From Mucidula mucida (lineage: Eukaryota > Basidiomycota > Agaricomycetes > Agaricales > Physalacriaceae), in contig JADNYV010000286.1 of the NCBI GenBank assembly GCA_015501055.1, positions 1 through 44,511 of the forward strand: DNA of 44,511 nt. The letters are read 5' to 3'. Under the pieces are notes generated by a model that saw only the letters and a program-made list of their open reading frames with translations, did not search any database and was not told the origin of the DNA. The position numbers were made by a program, and so were the translations under genes. Shown one piece after another: positions 32,611 to 42,042 of the stretch (position 1 is the first letter of the stretch; every line of letters begins with the position of its first letter).

Positions 32611-32791
32611 CTAATCAATCATCGTGGCGTCAGGGCCTCCTAAACGCGATCCAATTTCCGGAGGCCAGAACCTGCCGTCCTGCATATGCCATGTGAGGAC
32701 GCGCTGTCACGTCCCCCCAAATACCATTCCCAGGTCCATCAACCCTTTCCGAGAATCCAGAGGGAACATCACGGTGTATTGGTTAGATTAG
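32611..32791 (+). repeat. dispersed repeat, copy 1 (181 bp)
   Basis: From CTAATCAATCAT to GGTTAGATTAG this matches 38713-38914 in the same orientation with small gaps. Shared blocks include GGCGTCAGGGCCTCCTAAAC, GGAGGCCAGAACCTGCCGTC and CCTTTCCGAGAATCCAGAG. No coding potential or terminal repeats seen. Confidence 0.8.
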
Positions 32792-35426
32792 GCAAGTTCA
32801 TTGTGTGCCACACGTTGCTATCATCCTCGCAGTGGTTCACACACCTGTAGATCCTACGTCCGACAAAACACCGTAGTAAACCACCGGGCACATAGTCCAG
32901 TCTAGTCACCGGGGTGTGTGTATTACACGCCCAGCACCTGTAATAAACCGCACCGGGAGAGCCTGAGGCGCGAAAAGTCTTAGCTCGGAGTAACCACGTA
33001 GCTCAATGTCCACATCCTCTTGATATGTGAACTCGCAGCGAGCTCGCCTTCACACACTGGCCCACCGAGGTAGCGCCGTTTTCCACTGGTATCGCGAGAG
33101 TTTTGAATAACTGTTTTAATTATAGATGGTACTAACCCTCAAAGAAAACTACAAGGCCATCATCCATACGCGGTCTTAAACCGGTGAAAATCAGGTATTC
33201 AGCAACTCTGCAATCTGAGTCGCCGGATAGAGACACGCACCTTTTAGTAGCAGGTACGAACGAGTATTCTCACTCTGGGTACAGCATCGTACTGCAAGAG
33301 GGGTCCAGGCTCCAGACGCCCTAAAGGGTAGATGTCAAGAAAGTTCCCGCGAGAGGAACGCAAATCTTTCGAATGATGGTGGCGTGTGGCGTGTGACGTC
33401 ACGTCACAAAAAACCCTTTTCTTGAACGTTCATCATCAAGCCGCGGGTCAACAACTATCAGATATTTCTAGGTGCCCTGCTTCTCTTTGGAGCCAGACTT
33501 TGGAACATTAACTCGGACATTCATTCAACGCGAGTTTTTTATTGTTCTATGCACGGGCAATGGTATTTTCTCGAAGGTAGACATCACCCAGGTTTATACC
33601 CCTCAAGACAACAAAATCTGGGTGCGCGCTCGCGCCCGCCGTATCCCGCCGCCATCCCGCCCTAAGCCACGGCTCTGGCCTGGCTTGGGAGATGGCAAAG
33701 CCAGGCCAGGCCGGCGGCTTCAGGCCAAAGCCGGGCCTGCAGATCACTAATCGCAACTCTGGCGCTGCGGCTGATTTCTGTGCGATGTCAGCGTCACCTG
33801 TCTAATACCTAGGGTATCTTCATTTGCACATAGACTTGGCTAAAACGCCTCCTCCAACTCCTTCTTGGCCGCTCGCCGCGGCTCTGGAGCTCTTTCTTCT
33901 CCATGTGAGCTAGCTTTGTCAACTTCGTAGCTTTGACTGTACACTGTCTCCTACTTGGCCGAGGACATCTTCGCTCCACTGGCCTCGCTATCCGGGTATC
34001 TGCCTCTATTGGAGCTCCGCCTCTTTTTTTCAGTCCGCTCTCAGGGATATGGTACTGTGGTATCCTACGAGCTTAATCTGGCAAAGATACTGCGGCCATT
34101 GTCGGCGTCGAGGATACATCATCCCAATGATACGTAGCCTCAGAGAATAGAACGTACTGCGTCACGGAGAATCGATATCATACACGCCGTTTGATTGTGG
34201 ATAACATAGGCTTTACACTCATACTTTACCTACCACTGCGCCATTGCCGTATAGACGGTATCACCCACAACCGGAGGATGTTGTCGTTCTTGATGGTATA
34301 CTTCATTGCTATCTCGAACGAAGTCAACCAGTACTGTCGAAGGTTCACTCCACAGAGAGAAACGAGTCGGATGCGGAAGTCAATTGCGAAAGCCCGTGAA
34401 GGGCTAGACGAGGCGGAGAAGCTCGTCAACTGGATGGATTCTGCTGATCTAGCAGAACGGGTTTCTGTCTCGGTCGCGTACTCTGATGCAGCGGATTGCG
34501 TGGCTCCGAAATTCTGTTTGACCGTGAAGTAAACACAGACATCAGCATCGGACATCAAGAGGATTCCTCGACGCCGCTTTGCAACTTCGGCGGGTGGTCT
34601 TCGTCCCCTACAATTCTCTGGTCTCGCACACTTGATGAGCTTCTCATTTCCGGAGAACGCTGTGATAAAGCTTTGCACATCTCGGTGACGCACCCTGTGG
34701 TGGAGGGACTAATGGCTTGGCCAAATGACGAGTCAAGAAAAGTGTCAGACCTGCGGGGATCGTTGTCAATATGGCAGCCTACGCTAAGTAACACTCTCAT
34801 ATTCCCAGTTGCATGCCGTTGCCCACGTTCTCGGCAAGACATTAAGACGGGCTACGCCTCGTAATATAGGTAGCCATCCACATATATATAACTGAGGGTG
34901 ATATTTAGTACGAAGGCAAAACTTGAAGGTCCGGGAAGCTGTCATCTCTTGCCAAGCCGCTTGCTAGGTTTCTTTCTCACTAGGTCTTTCAATTTTCATT
35001 GATGCAGAGGGTTCAGTCGGTCCGTTGCGTCGCCGTCGCCTTTCTGTGGCTCCTTGTTCCAATTAAAGAATTCTCAATGCCGGAAACTACTACTAGTACA
35101 AATCGAGAAGGAAGTTACGATATATTTCCTCAGTCTTCGGACTCAATCTGCTCAATGCCCTCATCATTGTAGGGGTTATAGACCTCTCTGCGGGCATTGG
35201 CTTTCTAGAATGCCTTTGTGAATTACAAGTCTTCGCGCAAAGAGACACATCAACATACCTCCAATGCCTGTTGGACTATCCTCTTCAGTATTTCTCATTC
35301 TCCTCTTTGGCTTGATCCGCCTGCTCAACCTCCCTAAATGGGGCCTTGACACCGACTTCATTAGGGTCCCATGTGCCACTTGTAGCGAGACACAAGTATG
35401 GTAGCTCACCTTTTCACGTAACGCCA
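32792..35426. other. no recognised gene
   Basis: About 2.6 kb without an identifiable gene. It contains a GC-rich patch (33619-33745) with repeated GGCC/CCGGC words and self-complementary segments, and a TGACGTCACGTCA palindromic block near 33397. The open run 34191-34532 (plus) has no recognised motif. Confidence 0.4.
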
Positions 35427-35862
35427 TACGGAGAGAGTCTGGTCATCGATGGATGTTATCAGCAAAAAAATTCCGCGGTCCAAGTTGCGAGGAAGGTCTT
35501 GTGCGCGCGCGTCCTCTATTGATGAACACGTCATGAGACGTGAAGCTTTGAAGCCTTGACTTCTATCCATAGGCGAGATCCATTTCACGAAAAGAGAGCA
35601 TATGATGAAGCCGAAAGAACGTGGGCTAGAGACAAATCTGAGTGACAGTCGATTGATAGATTGATTCTGAAGGCGAAGACCCGAGACGTGGAGACATAAG
35701 ATTCGTAGTCTGGGATGTGGGAGCTGTGTTACACGAATCAAGCAAGTTCGAGCGTCGTTGTGATCTAAACGGGACGTCCAAACAACCAGGATGCCACCGC
35801 CCTCTGCCAGCGAAGAAGTAAAGTGGCACGCCACTTCTTGATATACGGGAGACTACCTGCAA

Positions 35863-35928
35863 GCTTTGGTGGTGTAAGGGTAACATGGAGTCTTCCCACC
35901 AGAGAATGGCTCGAGTCCCCGCCAAAGC
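35863..35928 (+). pseudogene. tRNA-Gly(CCC) relic, 12-nt deletion
   Basis: Identical to the intact gene over the 5' half, including the CCC anticodon and the 8-nt intron. Twelve nt are lost between GGCTC and GAGTCCCC, removing the variable loop, the 5' T-stem strand and part of the B box. Without a B box it should not be transcribed by RNA polymerase III. The deletion lies between CTC and TTC near-repeats. Confidence 0.85.
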
Positions 35929-36368
35929 AAATTTTTCACATACTGCCTTTATGACTGTATAGTTGTTGGCAATTGCGACCGCCGACCGAGTCACCGAAGC
36001 ATGCCTCGTTTGATCTTCGGCCGAGTCAGTTCTTCGCGCCGAACATACGATGCCAAGAAAAGGGACAGTCACTGATCTCGGGACTGCCGGAGCCTCTTGC
36101 TTCTATACTGCTCATCTTCCTAGATCTCTTTGTTCACGGACGCCCAACCCAGAGGCATGCTCTACACAGCTCGTCCAGTATGCTCTTCTCGCCTTTTTAC
36201 TCGCTCCATGAACTCATGGATCATGACAGGTGTCAACAGGTTTACGCCATTTTTCTCAAGTAAGCTCACATACATGGTTTCAGTAAGCTTTCGAAATACT
36301 CCTATAGACGTCTTTAAAACATTGTCAGACCACCTGAAGCCCTCTATAGAGCCAACAACACTATCCAC

Positions 36369-37391
36369 ATGTCATTGGTGACAAGTGCTAGTAACCGGAT
36401 GGTCGAAGCGAAGGTCCTCAGAGCATTCCAGCCATTCACCAACTCTGCTTGCATTCTCATCCAACCACTCCAATATGATCCTGGTCTACCGGACAGGCTC
36501 ATCTGTAAGCTCGCTGATCGCCGCATTGGAGAGCGAACCGTGCCCTGGAGCGTCGACGTCGAGAGACAGTTCCAAACATCTCTTCCGATGTACATTGAGC
36601 GCACTGGTGGACCTCCCGAAATCGACCAACATGGTCCGTCAGACGATGACCCAAAATGGTTCCGCGACCTCGATCAGTGGAGGTACGTAGACACTGCCCT
36701 CCACAAGGAGCAGAAGGCGTACAAAGCTCTCACCGACGCTCAGACGTTGGGTCTCGTGCCGAAATTCTTCGGTCGTGTACGCATCGCTATGTCGTCGGGC
36801 CGCTCTATCCATCCAGCTCTAGACGCCATCGATGGTCTGTTGATGGAATACATTCCCGGTCGCCTTATGTCGTCCATTAGTCCCGGAGCCGATATATCCA
36901 TAGTCGAAGCAGAGGCTATTTCGCAGAAAATTCTTGATCTGGCGAGGCGCCTCCGTCGCTGCGGTGTCTCGCATAACGACCTCCATTCCAACAACATCAT
37001 TCTTCGCCATGGAACCAATGATCCGGTTCTCATCGACTGGGGACGCGCAGGATTCCATGCCCTTGCTGGTAAAACATTTGCAGCCCGATGGATGCATTCC
37101 TCGATGATACAGGACTTCTACTCAGACATACGCAAAATCTTGAAGCGCTCCGATGGGAACATCTGGCATCGCTTTAACACGCCTCCTTCGGATACGGCGC
37201 AAAGGCGTCTGGCGAAAGAGTGGGGATGGGGTTGCATCAACTCGTGGATCAGAGCTTTGCCGAAAGAGCAGTTGGAGATGTTATATTACGAGGATCCAAC
37301 GGTCGACCCGGAACGTGGACTGAGATGGAGAGTCAGACCAGGTGTGAAAACAGCTAGCATTGATGAGGATGATCCTGTGCCATCATATTAG
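36369..37391 (+). CDS. kinase-like protein, intact copy
   Basis: A 340-residue open frame from ATG 36369 to TAG 37389-37391. Motifs in order: LICKLADRR (residues ~43-51; possible ATP-binding Lys), KEQKAYKAL....LVPKFFG (~112-133; helix C-type segment), LLMEYIPG (~158), VSHNDLHSNNIIL (~203-215; catalytic loop with Asp and Asn) and PVLIDWG (~221-227; metal-binding Asp). The HxDLHxxN...DWG pattern is that of protein-kinase-like fold enzymes found in large families in mushrooms; the substrate is unknown. An upstream exon is possible (CQQVYAIFLK, about 36231-36260, followed by GTAAGC), so the true start may lie further 5'. The partner at 14890-15890 is frameshifted. Confidence 0.8.
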   Translation: MSLVTSASNRMVEAKVLRAFQPFTNSACILIQPLQYDPGLPDRLICKLADRRIGERTVPWSVDVERQFQTSLPMYIERTGGPPEIDQHGPSDDDPKWFRDLDQWRYVDTALHKEQKAYKALTDAQTLGLVPKFFGRVRIAMSSGRSIHPALDAIDGLLMEYIPGRLMSSISPGADISIVEAEAISQKILDLARRLRRCGVSHNDLHSNNIILRHGTNDPVLIDWGRAGFHALAGKTFAARWMHSSMIQDFYSDIRKILKRSDGNIWHRFNTPPSDTAQRRLAKEWGWGCINSWIRALPKEQLEMLYYEDPTVDPERGLRWRVRPGVKTASIDEDDPVPSY

Positions 37392-37664
37392 CCATCGTCT
37401 ATATCTACCCTTTGAATATGTATATTGTTGTTGTTGTGATATCCTTAGTGTCTTTTGAAAACAGATGCCCCCAAGAACAATGCACCATAAGTTTCATTTT
37501 GGGGGTGCAGTCATTTCGCGTGGTGAGGGTGATTTTGAAGACGTACAGGCCGGGACCGACTGTATTGTAGCCAGGCTATACAAAGTTGATATGAATGTTC
37601 CGAGTATGCCTACCGTTACTATTCAATGAAATAGCAAGTACAACACCAGAGAACCACCATCCAC

Positions 37665-38535
37665 TCAACAGCCTGCACAACAAAGGATGCGCCTGGGGGA
37701 ACTCATCATCATATTCCCCGAAATCGCCCGTCCCACAAGTCTCGTCCCCGACCTCGAGCCCCAGTCGCTCTGGTTCATCCACTGCGCATACGCCACGACC
37801 GCCATGGCACCCGCCACCTCGTCCTTGTCGCTCTCCTCATCCATCATCAAGCGCAACTTTGCAGGCTCATCGCTCTCTACATTTCACGCCGCGTCACACG
37901 CCTACGGGCTGCTTTACACGCGCGCGGGGGACAGACAGCTGCTTGCACATCTTCTTGGCAATGTTGTCTAGCGTGATGTATTCAGGCGAAGAAGACAAAA
38001 ACGAGGTTGATTGGTCTTTGGTGGTGAGATACCGCGCGGGGAGGGAAAAGGGCTTTTTGGAGTGCATGAGGTCGAGGCGCTCTTGTACGCCTAGAGTGGC
38101 TGGGACGTGGCTTGGGTAGAAGAAAGATGCGCAGTCCGCGGTGAGAGCTAGCGTGGGGGGTGTTTAGAGGGAGGGATGGTGATGGACGAATAACGCACTT
38201 AGGACGTCATGAGGCCTGGGCTATGAGGGTGAGCTTAAGCGGGCTAAGGAGATGCACAAGTCGGAGCTTCGTGTCGGGCTGGAAGAGTGTCGGCTCGATT
38301 TCGGCGAGCGGTGAATATCTGACCAGCGCACATGTCCATCCCGTTCCCTGCCACCAGCCGCCCCCTCAGCATTGACGCGATTTGCACCGGTCTCGCGCAT
38401 GATCAGTTGGCGAGCGCTCTTGACTTACATAGGATAGGCGTTGAGCCGGGCATGAGCATTTGGATGCAGTCCATGGCGTCATCCACAGATCTGTTGATAT
38501 GTTCCAAACGGACGGCGGGAGCGCGAAGAGGCGAA
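37665..38535 (-). CDS. unrecognised spliced protein gene
   Basis: On the minus strand three or four coding segments join with plausible splice sites. The first reads LEHINRSVDDAMDCIQMLM (about 38430-38500) and ends at GTAAGTC. The second contains YSPLAEIEPTLFQPDTKL (about 38220-38380). The third has LTADCASFFYPSHVPATLG (about 37935-38145) and ends at a GTGTAA donor. The last has MAVVAYAQWMNQSDWGSR and stops at 37665. The junction between segments two and three has no clear GT donor before an in-frame TGA (near 38210), so the gene may use a GC donor or be broken. I do not recognise the family, and the 5' end was not fixed. Confidence 0.4.
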
Positions 38536-38712
38536 GATGAGGATGTGGTTATGAAGAGAAATCAAACCGTGGGAGCATCCGGGAAGCGGATAGATGCTCC
38601 GACACCTGATTCCAGTGTGTGCGGACACGGCAACTGCGTGAGTGTGTGCTAACCTTTTCAGTGTGTATGTGTCGCCCACCAGTGTGACTGTGGTACAAAT
38701 GCTAACTACCCA

Positions 38713-38914
38713 CTAATCAATCATCATGGCGTCAGGGCCTCCTAAACGCGATGCTTGTCAGCGCCAATTTCCGGAGGCCAGAACCTGCCGTCCTGCATAT
38801 GGTCATCTGAGGACGCGCTATCACGTCCCCCCACATACGCAACAGAGCTTTACCACGTCCACAAACCCTTTCCGAGAATCCAGAGCGAACATCACGGTGT
38901 AGTGGTTAGATTAG
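38713..38914 (+). repeat. dispersed repeat, copy 2 (202 bp)
   Basis: Direct partner of 32611-32791. Contains insertions relative to that copy (for example TGCTTGTCAGCG and CAACAGAGCTTTACC) but matches to the final GGTTAGATTAG. Confidence 0.8.
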
Positions 38915-39334
38915 ATAAGCTAGCTGAGCCATCAAGTCACAATAGCCGTCTGTAGTATGTGAATATATGTTTCTTGAAACTCCCATGAGTACTACTTCCT
39001 TTGAGTGGTTGGGAAGGAGAACGACCCGCCGCATCACGGCGGCCTCCACGTGCCTGGGAGGCGGCCCGACCCATCAAGACCAAGAGGTCAACATCTGGTT
39101 GGTGCAAAGGTCGAACTCCTGACACCAGGATGAACCAGGAAACGCCATACGCGGGAGGGAAACCCGGGACAACCACCCAGGAGCCATGCTCCTCAGAGCG
39201 AAGCTTGTGTCGGGGCAGACCAAACCGTGTCACGGACAACCCAACCAGGAGCATGCACATGGGGTCAACATGTTAACAGATGTCCCATTCAACATAATCA
39301 TGCACTTTCTCCATGAACCAATCCTTCAAACCTA
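38915..39334. other. no recognised gene
   Basis: Contains a GC-rich stretch near 39020-39180 without an identifiable protein. A GGTCGAACTCC word at 39109 resembles a polymerase III B box but no tRNA fold was found. Confidence 0.35.
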
Positions 39335-39960
39335 TCAAATCACCAGAGCGTCAAGATCCTCGCTGTGACCATTCCGCTCAGCAAACTCTGAAATCTTCTT
39401 TGACCAAGCTTTCAAAAGCGCCAGAGGGATAATCTTCTCCAATTGTTGCCAATAAATCAAGAAGCATAACAACAGCCATCCACCTATCTTCATGATAACC
39501 TCTGGCTTCACCCCATCCAAGAGGAGGCGTAATGATCCACCTATGTGGTAACTATGTCCAAAGACATGTTCCAGCAAGGCCTTCCGGGATACCCTTGTAG
39601 TCATGTCCAAAAAATCAGGCTTAGTCAAAATAGACCATTTTCCTTCCATCCCGCTAAGCAAACAAAGGTGCTGTTGAGTTTGCCCAACCATTCACCTGAA
39701 TATGGTTCTCAAACACTGTGACTGGGCATAAATCATCCAGTGTTGTGGTCAAGTAAACGGATCCACTAGCCACTGTAGTTGTCTTGGTCTAAGGAACATT
39801 GAAGACAATGGTCCAATAACCCGTGACGGACAAACAAGAGATATGTGTACCACGTGATACATGGTACTTAAGCTGAAATTTCTTGACTGACCCTGGCAAT
39901 AACTCTCCCAATCAATAATACCCCCAGAAAGCACAAGTTGCTGCTGCTCAGATTGCCGTG
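39335..39960 (-). pseudogene. tyrosine recombinase (mobile-element type) relic
   Basis: The minus strand reads, with one stop, KYHVSRGTHI ... TKTTTVASGS ... DDLCPVTVFENH ... FGHSYHIGGSLRLLLDGV ... GGWLLLCFLIYWQQLE, ending at TAA 39335. This is the order of the catalytic half of fungal tyrosine recombinases carried by transposable elements: catalytic His/Arg region GHS(F/Y)xIGG and the YW segment near the nucleophile Tyr. The Arg expected in GHSFRIGG is His here, and a TAG (39789-39791) replaces a residue that is usually Trp before TKTT. Both show inactivation. The N-terminal half is missing; the Ty3 LTR begins 27 bp away at 39987. Crypton- or DIRS-like origin cannot be told apart. Family assignment is from memory of motifs. 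Confidence 0.65.
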
Positions 39961-39986
39961 TTCTTTGTTTTCTCGTTGACAGTGTT

Positions 39987-40515
39987 TGTTATGAATTGCC
40001 ATATTTTCACATTTTCACATCTCATCATATCTTATCGGGGGCTTGTCTTATCAACCAACGGACTGTTTCATCATCTGTTTCGTCACCGATCGTACTCCTT
40101 TTCATTACCGAAGCCGTACTCATGTCGGACACACACCCAACACATGGATGACATCATACATGCCAATACCTCATGGAGTTCCTATTGTATACACACCACC
40201 GACACTCGTAGCACACATGGTCGTTTCAGTATTATTACTTACATGCAGTTACCACTCGTATTTAATGGTTTCATGGACTAGTAGCATACAACACTGGGTC
40301 AAGGGCGTGGAGCATCTCTAGTGGAAACGCGTATGGACAAGGAGTCTCAAACACAGACTTACTAGTATATAAGCAGTAGTGTAGTATCATTGTACTTTAG
40401 TTCCGATCTTGTTTATACACCTGGCCTAGCCCAGTCTTACGAACGCAAACACTTTCTTCCTTAGTTTCTTGCTGTGGTACCTGGTTGAGTCTCGTGGCTT
40501 AGTCAGTCGCTAACA
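39987..40515 (+). repeat. 5' LTR of Ty3 copy B (529 bp)
   Basis: TGTTATGAATTGCC ... GTCGCTAACA. Very similar to the 3' LTR of copy A (3703-4230). The left flank is AGTGTT; the matching flank lies beyond the window, so the target duplication cannot be checked. Confidence 0.95.
40366..40410 (+). promoter_or_regulatory. LTR promoter: TATA box and inferred transcript start
   Basis: TATATAAG at 40366-40373 lies 32 nt before TAGTTCCGATCTT (40398-40410). That 13-mer is the perfect complement of the sequence just inside the LTR (40517-40529), so it is inferred to be the first bases of the RNA and therefore the start of R. Copy A has the same arrangement (4082 and 4114). Confidence 0.75.
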
Positions 40516-40516
40516 G

Positions 40517-40529
40517 AAGATCGGAACTA
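40517..40529 (+). other. self-priming primer-binding site
   Basis: AAGATCGGAACTA starts one base after the LTR end and pairs over 13 of 13 bases with the inferred 5' end of the element RNA (40398-40410). No TGG, the mark of tRNA 3'-CCA priming, follows the LTR. Self-priming by the folded transcript is established for Tf1 and proposed for sushi-type elements, which this element resembles by its chromodomain. Confidence 0.8.
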
Positions 40530-41113
40530 CTTTCTACCACCTACCACACATCCCTGATCGTTGATCAGCACTTTGCTGTTGGATCATCGCACATTCCCCT
40601 ATTCCCTTTCCCTGTTTACAGATTGACGGAATCCTAATTCCAGCGCACGTCCGCATACATGTGTATTGGTCCCAGTAGCGCCGGCTAACAGTTAGAGATA
40701 ACTGCCTCGGGTGCTGGAAGTAGCCGCTCTTACGAGAACAACTTTTGGCAGTTGCACTTCAGTGGGCGCTGTTTACGGGTCAACCCCCGTTCCCAGGAAA
40801 ACTTTGGCTTACCTCACACCAGAGGGACGTCGGCTGGGCAATTGCGAACTTATGACGAGCTCTTGGGCTCCGTAGATACGTAGTCAGTAGTCGGTAAAAT
40901 AGCGTAGATAGTTACAATACCTACTTACTTTACTTACCTTACGATACACACCATCATTTCCCACCCTACCAAGTCCTGGATTCTATTTCAGATCTAGGCG
41001 ACTCCTCCCTATTCATCCAAACCTCTATTCCCTCACCCGTTTCATCAAAATCCGCATCTCCCATATCCCCACTTTCACCCTTTCACTCTCCGATCCTATC
41101 ACCCCGATTCATC
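40530..41113 (+). other. Ty3 copy B untranslated leader
   Basis: No open frame of note between the primer site and the gag ATG at 41114. Pyrimidine-rich towards its 3' end (about 40980-41110). Confidence 0.55.
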
Positions 41114-42024
41114 ATGTCCAACGAAGCACCCGAAACCGCTCCTCACACACCCGCTCATCACGCCAATGTCGAAACCAAAGGCCGATCCCTTGTCAACAAG
41201 CCTTATGACTATGACGGGGACAAGTCCAAGTACAAGAGCTGGTGGTGATCAATGTTCACATACATCCGCGACAAGAAGAACAACCTCACATCTGACTCCG
41301 AAAGGATCAATGTTGTTCTCTCCTACATCCGAGGAGATCATGTGATGCATGGGTCCAGAACTACACGGATCAGAACTTCGACAGGAAGAAGAGGAATGGA
41401 CAGTCTCTTGGACGGAGTTCAAGGAGCATTTGAAGGAGCGATTTGTGGATTCCAACCTGCGCAAGACGCACAAGACCAGATCAAGCGGTTGCGCCAGGGG
41501 CAAGACACTGCTCAAGACTTTTTCCAGAAGTTCAAGATCCTGCTCACTCAGGCAGGATATTCGAAGGATGACACATATGTCGTGTGTCTTCTCGAGACCA
41601 ACGTCAACAAGAAGATCATCGACCAGATCTATGACAGCCGAGACGGGTTGCCGGAAGAATATAATGATTGGAAGAAGCAGATCATCCAGATCAATCAGTT
41701 ATGGAGAAGGCGGATGGCGAGCAAGAGGCCTGGCATGCAGTCCTGGCCCCAGGCTCCGCAGGTGGCTACATTAAGAGCCAATCCTACGAACCCACCCCAA
41801 CAAGATGCCACCGGTGTTACCTATAGAGGAGCCGGCAGGCCGATGGACATTGACAACGCACATCGAAGGGGACTTTGTTTCAGCTGTGGCAAACAAGGCC
41901 ATGTAGCAGGTTCTGTCTGAAGAAGGGTCAACCCCAGACAATTTGGGGTCTATGGACCAAAATGAAAGACGAGGAAAAGAAGAAGTTGGCCGAAGAATTG
42001 GGTTTTGCGAAGCTCCCGCAGTAG
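41114..42024 (+). pseudogene. Ty3 gag, copy B (disrupted)
   Basis: ATG 41114 begins MSNEAPETAPHTPAHH. A TGA at 41246-41248 follows KSWW. Frame changes lie near 41350-41450, where WTEFKEHLKERFVDSNL (capsid-like gag domain) is in another frame. The main frame resumes with IKRLRQGQDTAQDFFQKF and goes on to the zinc knuckle CFSCGKQGHVAG (near 41876). One base is missing or extra right after it, since the last Cys (FCLKKG) lies in the next frame. Gag ends at TAG 42022-42024 after LGFAKLPQ. Gag makes the virus-like particle and the knuckle binds RNA. Confidence 0.85.
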
Positions 42025-42042
42025 ACGCAGTCCTGCCGGAGC
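42000..42042 (+). promoter_or_regulatory. -1 ribosomal frameshift signal, gag/pol, copy B
   Basis: GGGTTTT at 42000-42006, 5-nt spacer, then a stem GCTCC-C-GCAG (42012-42021) with CTGC-C-GGAGC (42033-42042): nine base pairs and one C-C mismatch, with an 11-nt loop holding the gag stop TAG. The stem is one pair longer than in copy A. Slippage gives the pol frame. Confidence 0.75.

Larger units (their letters stand above)
35427..37391 (+). repeat. inverted segmental duplication, arm 2
   Basis: Inverted counterpart of 14890-16775. From CATCGATGGATGTTATCAGC (about 35437) through the tRNA relic to the kinase stop. Between the arms lie about 18.6 kb, including the TIR-bounded pair and MKT1. Confidence 0.9.

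Noticed and set aside
33390..33412. TGACGTCACGTCA block as a CRE-type regulatory site
   Set aside because: A single palindromic word with no gene clearly downstream; too little to call.
34191..34532. 113-residue open frame on the plus strand
   Set aside because: No recognised domain, and a longer overlapping run exists on the opposite strand; no reason to prefer either.
39100..39125. B-box-like GGTCGAACTCC as part of a SINE or tRNA
   Set aside because: No A box at a proper distance and no cloverleaf could be folded.
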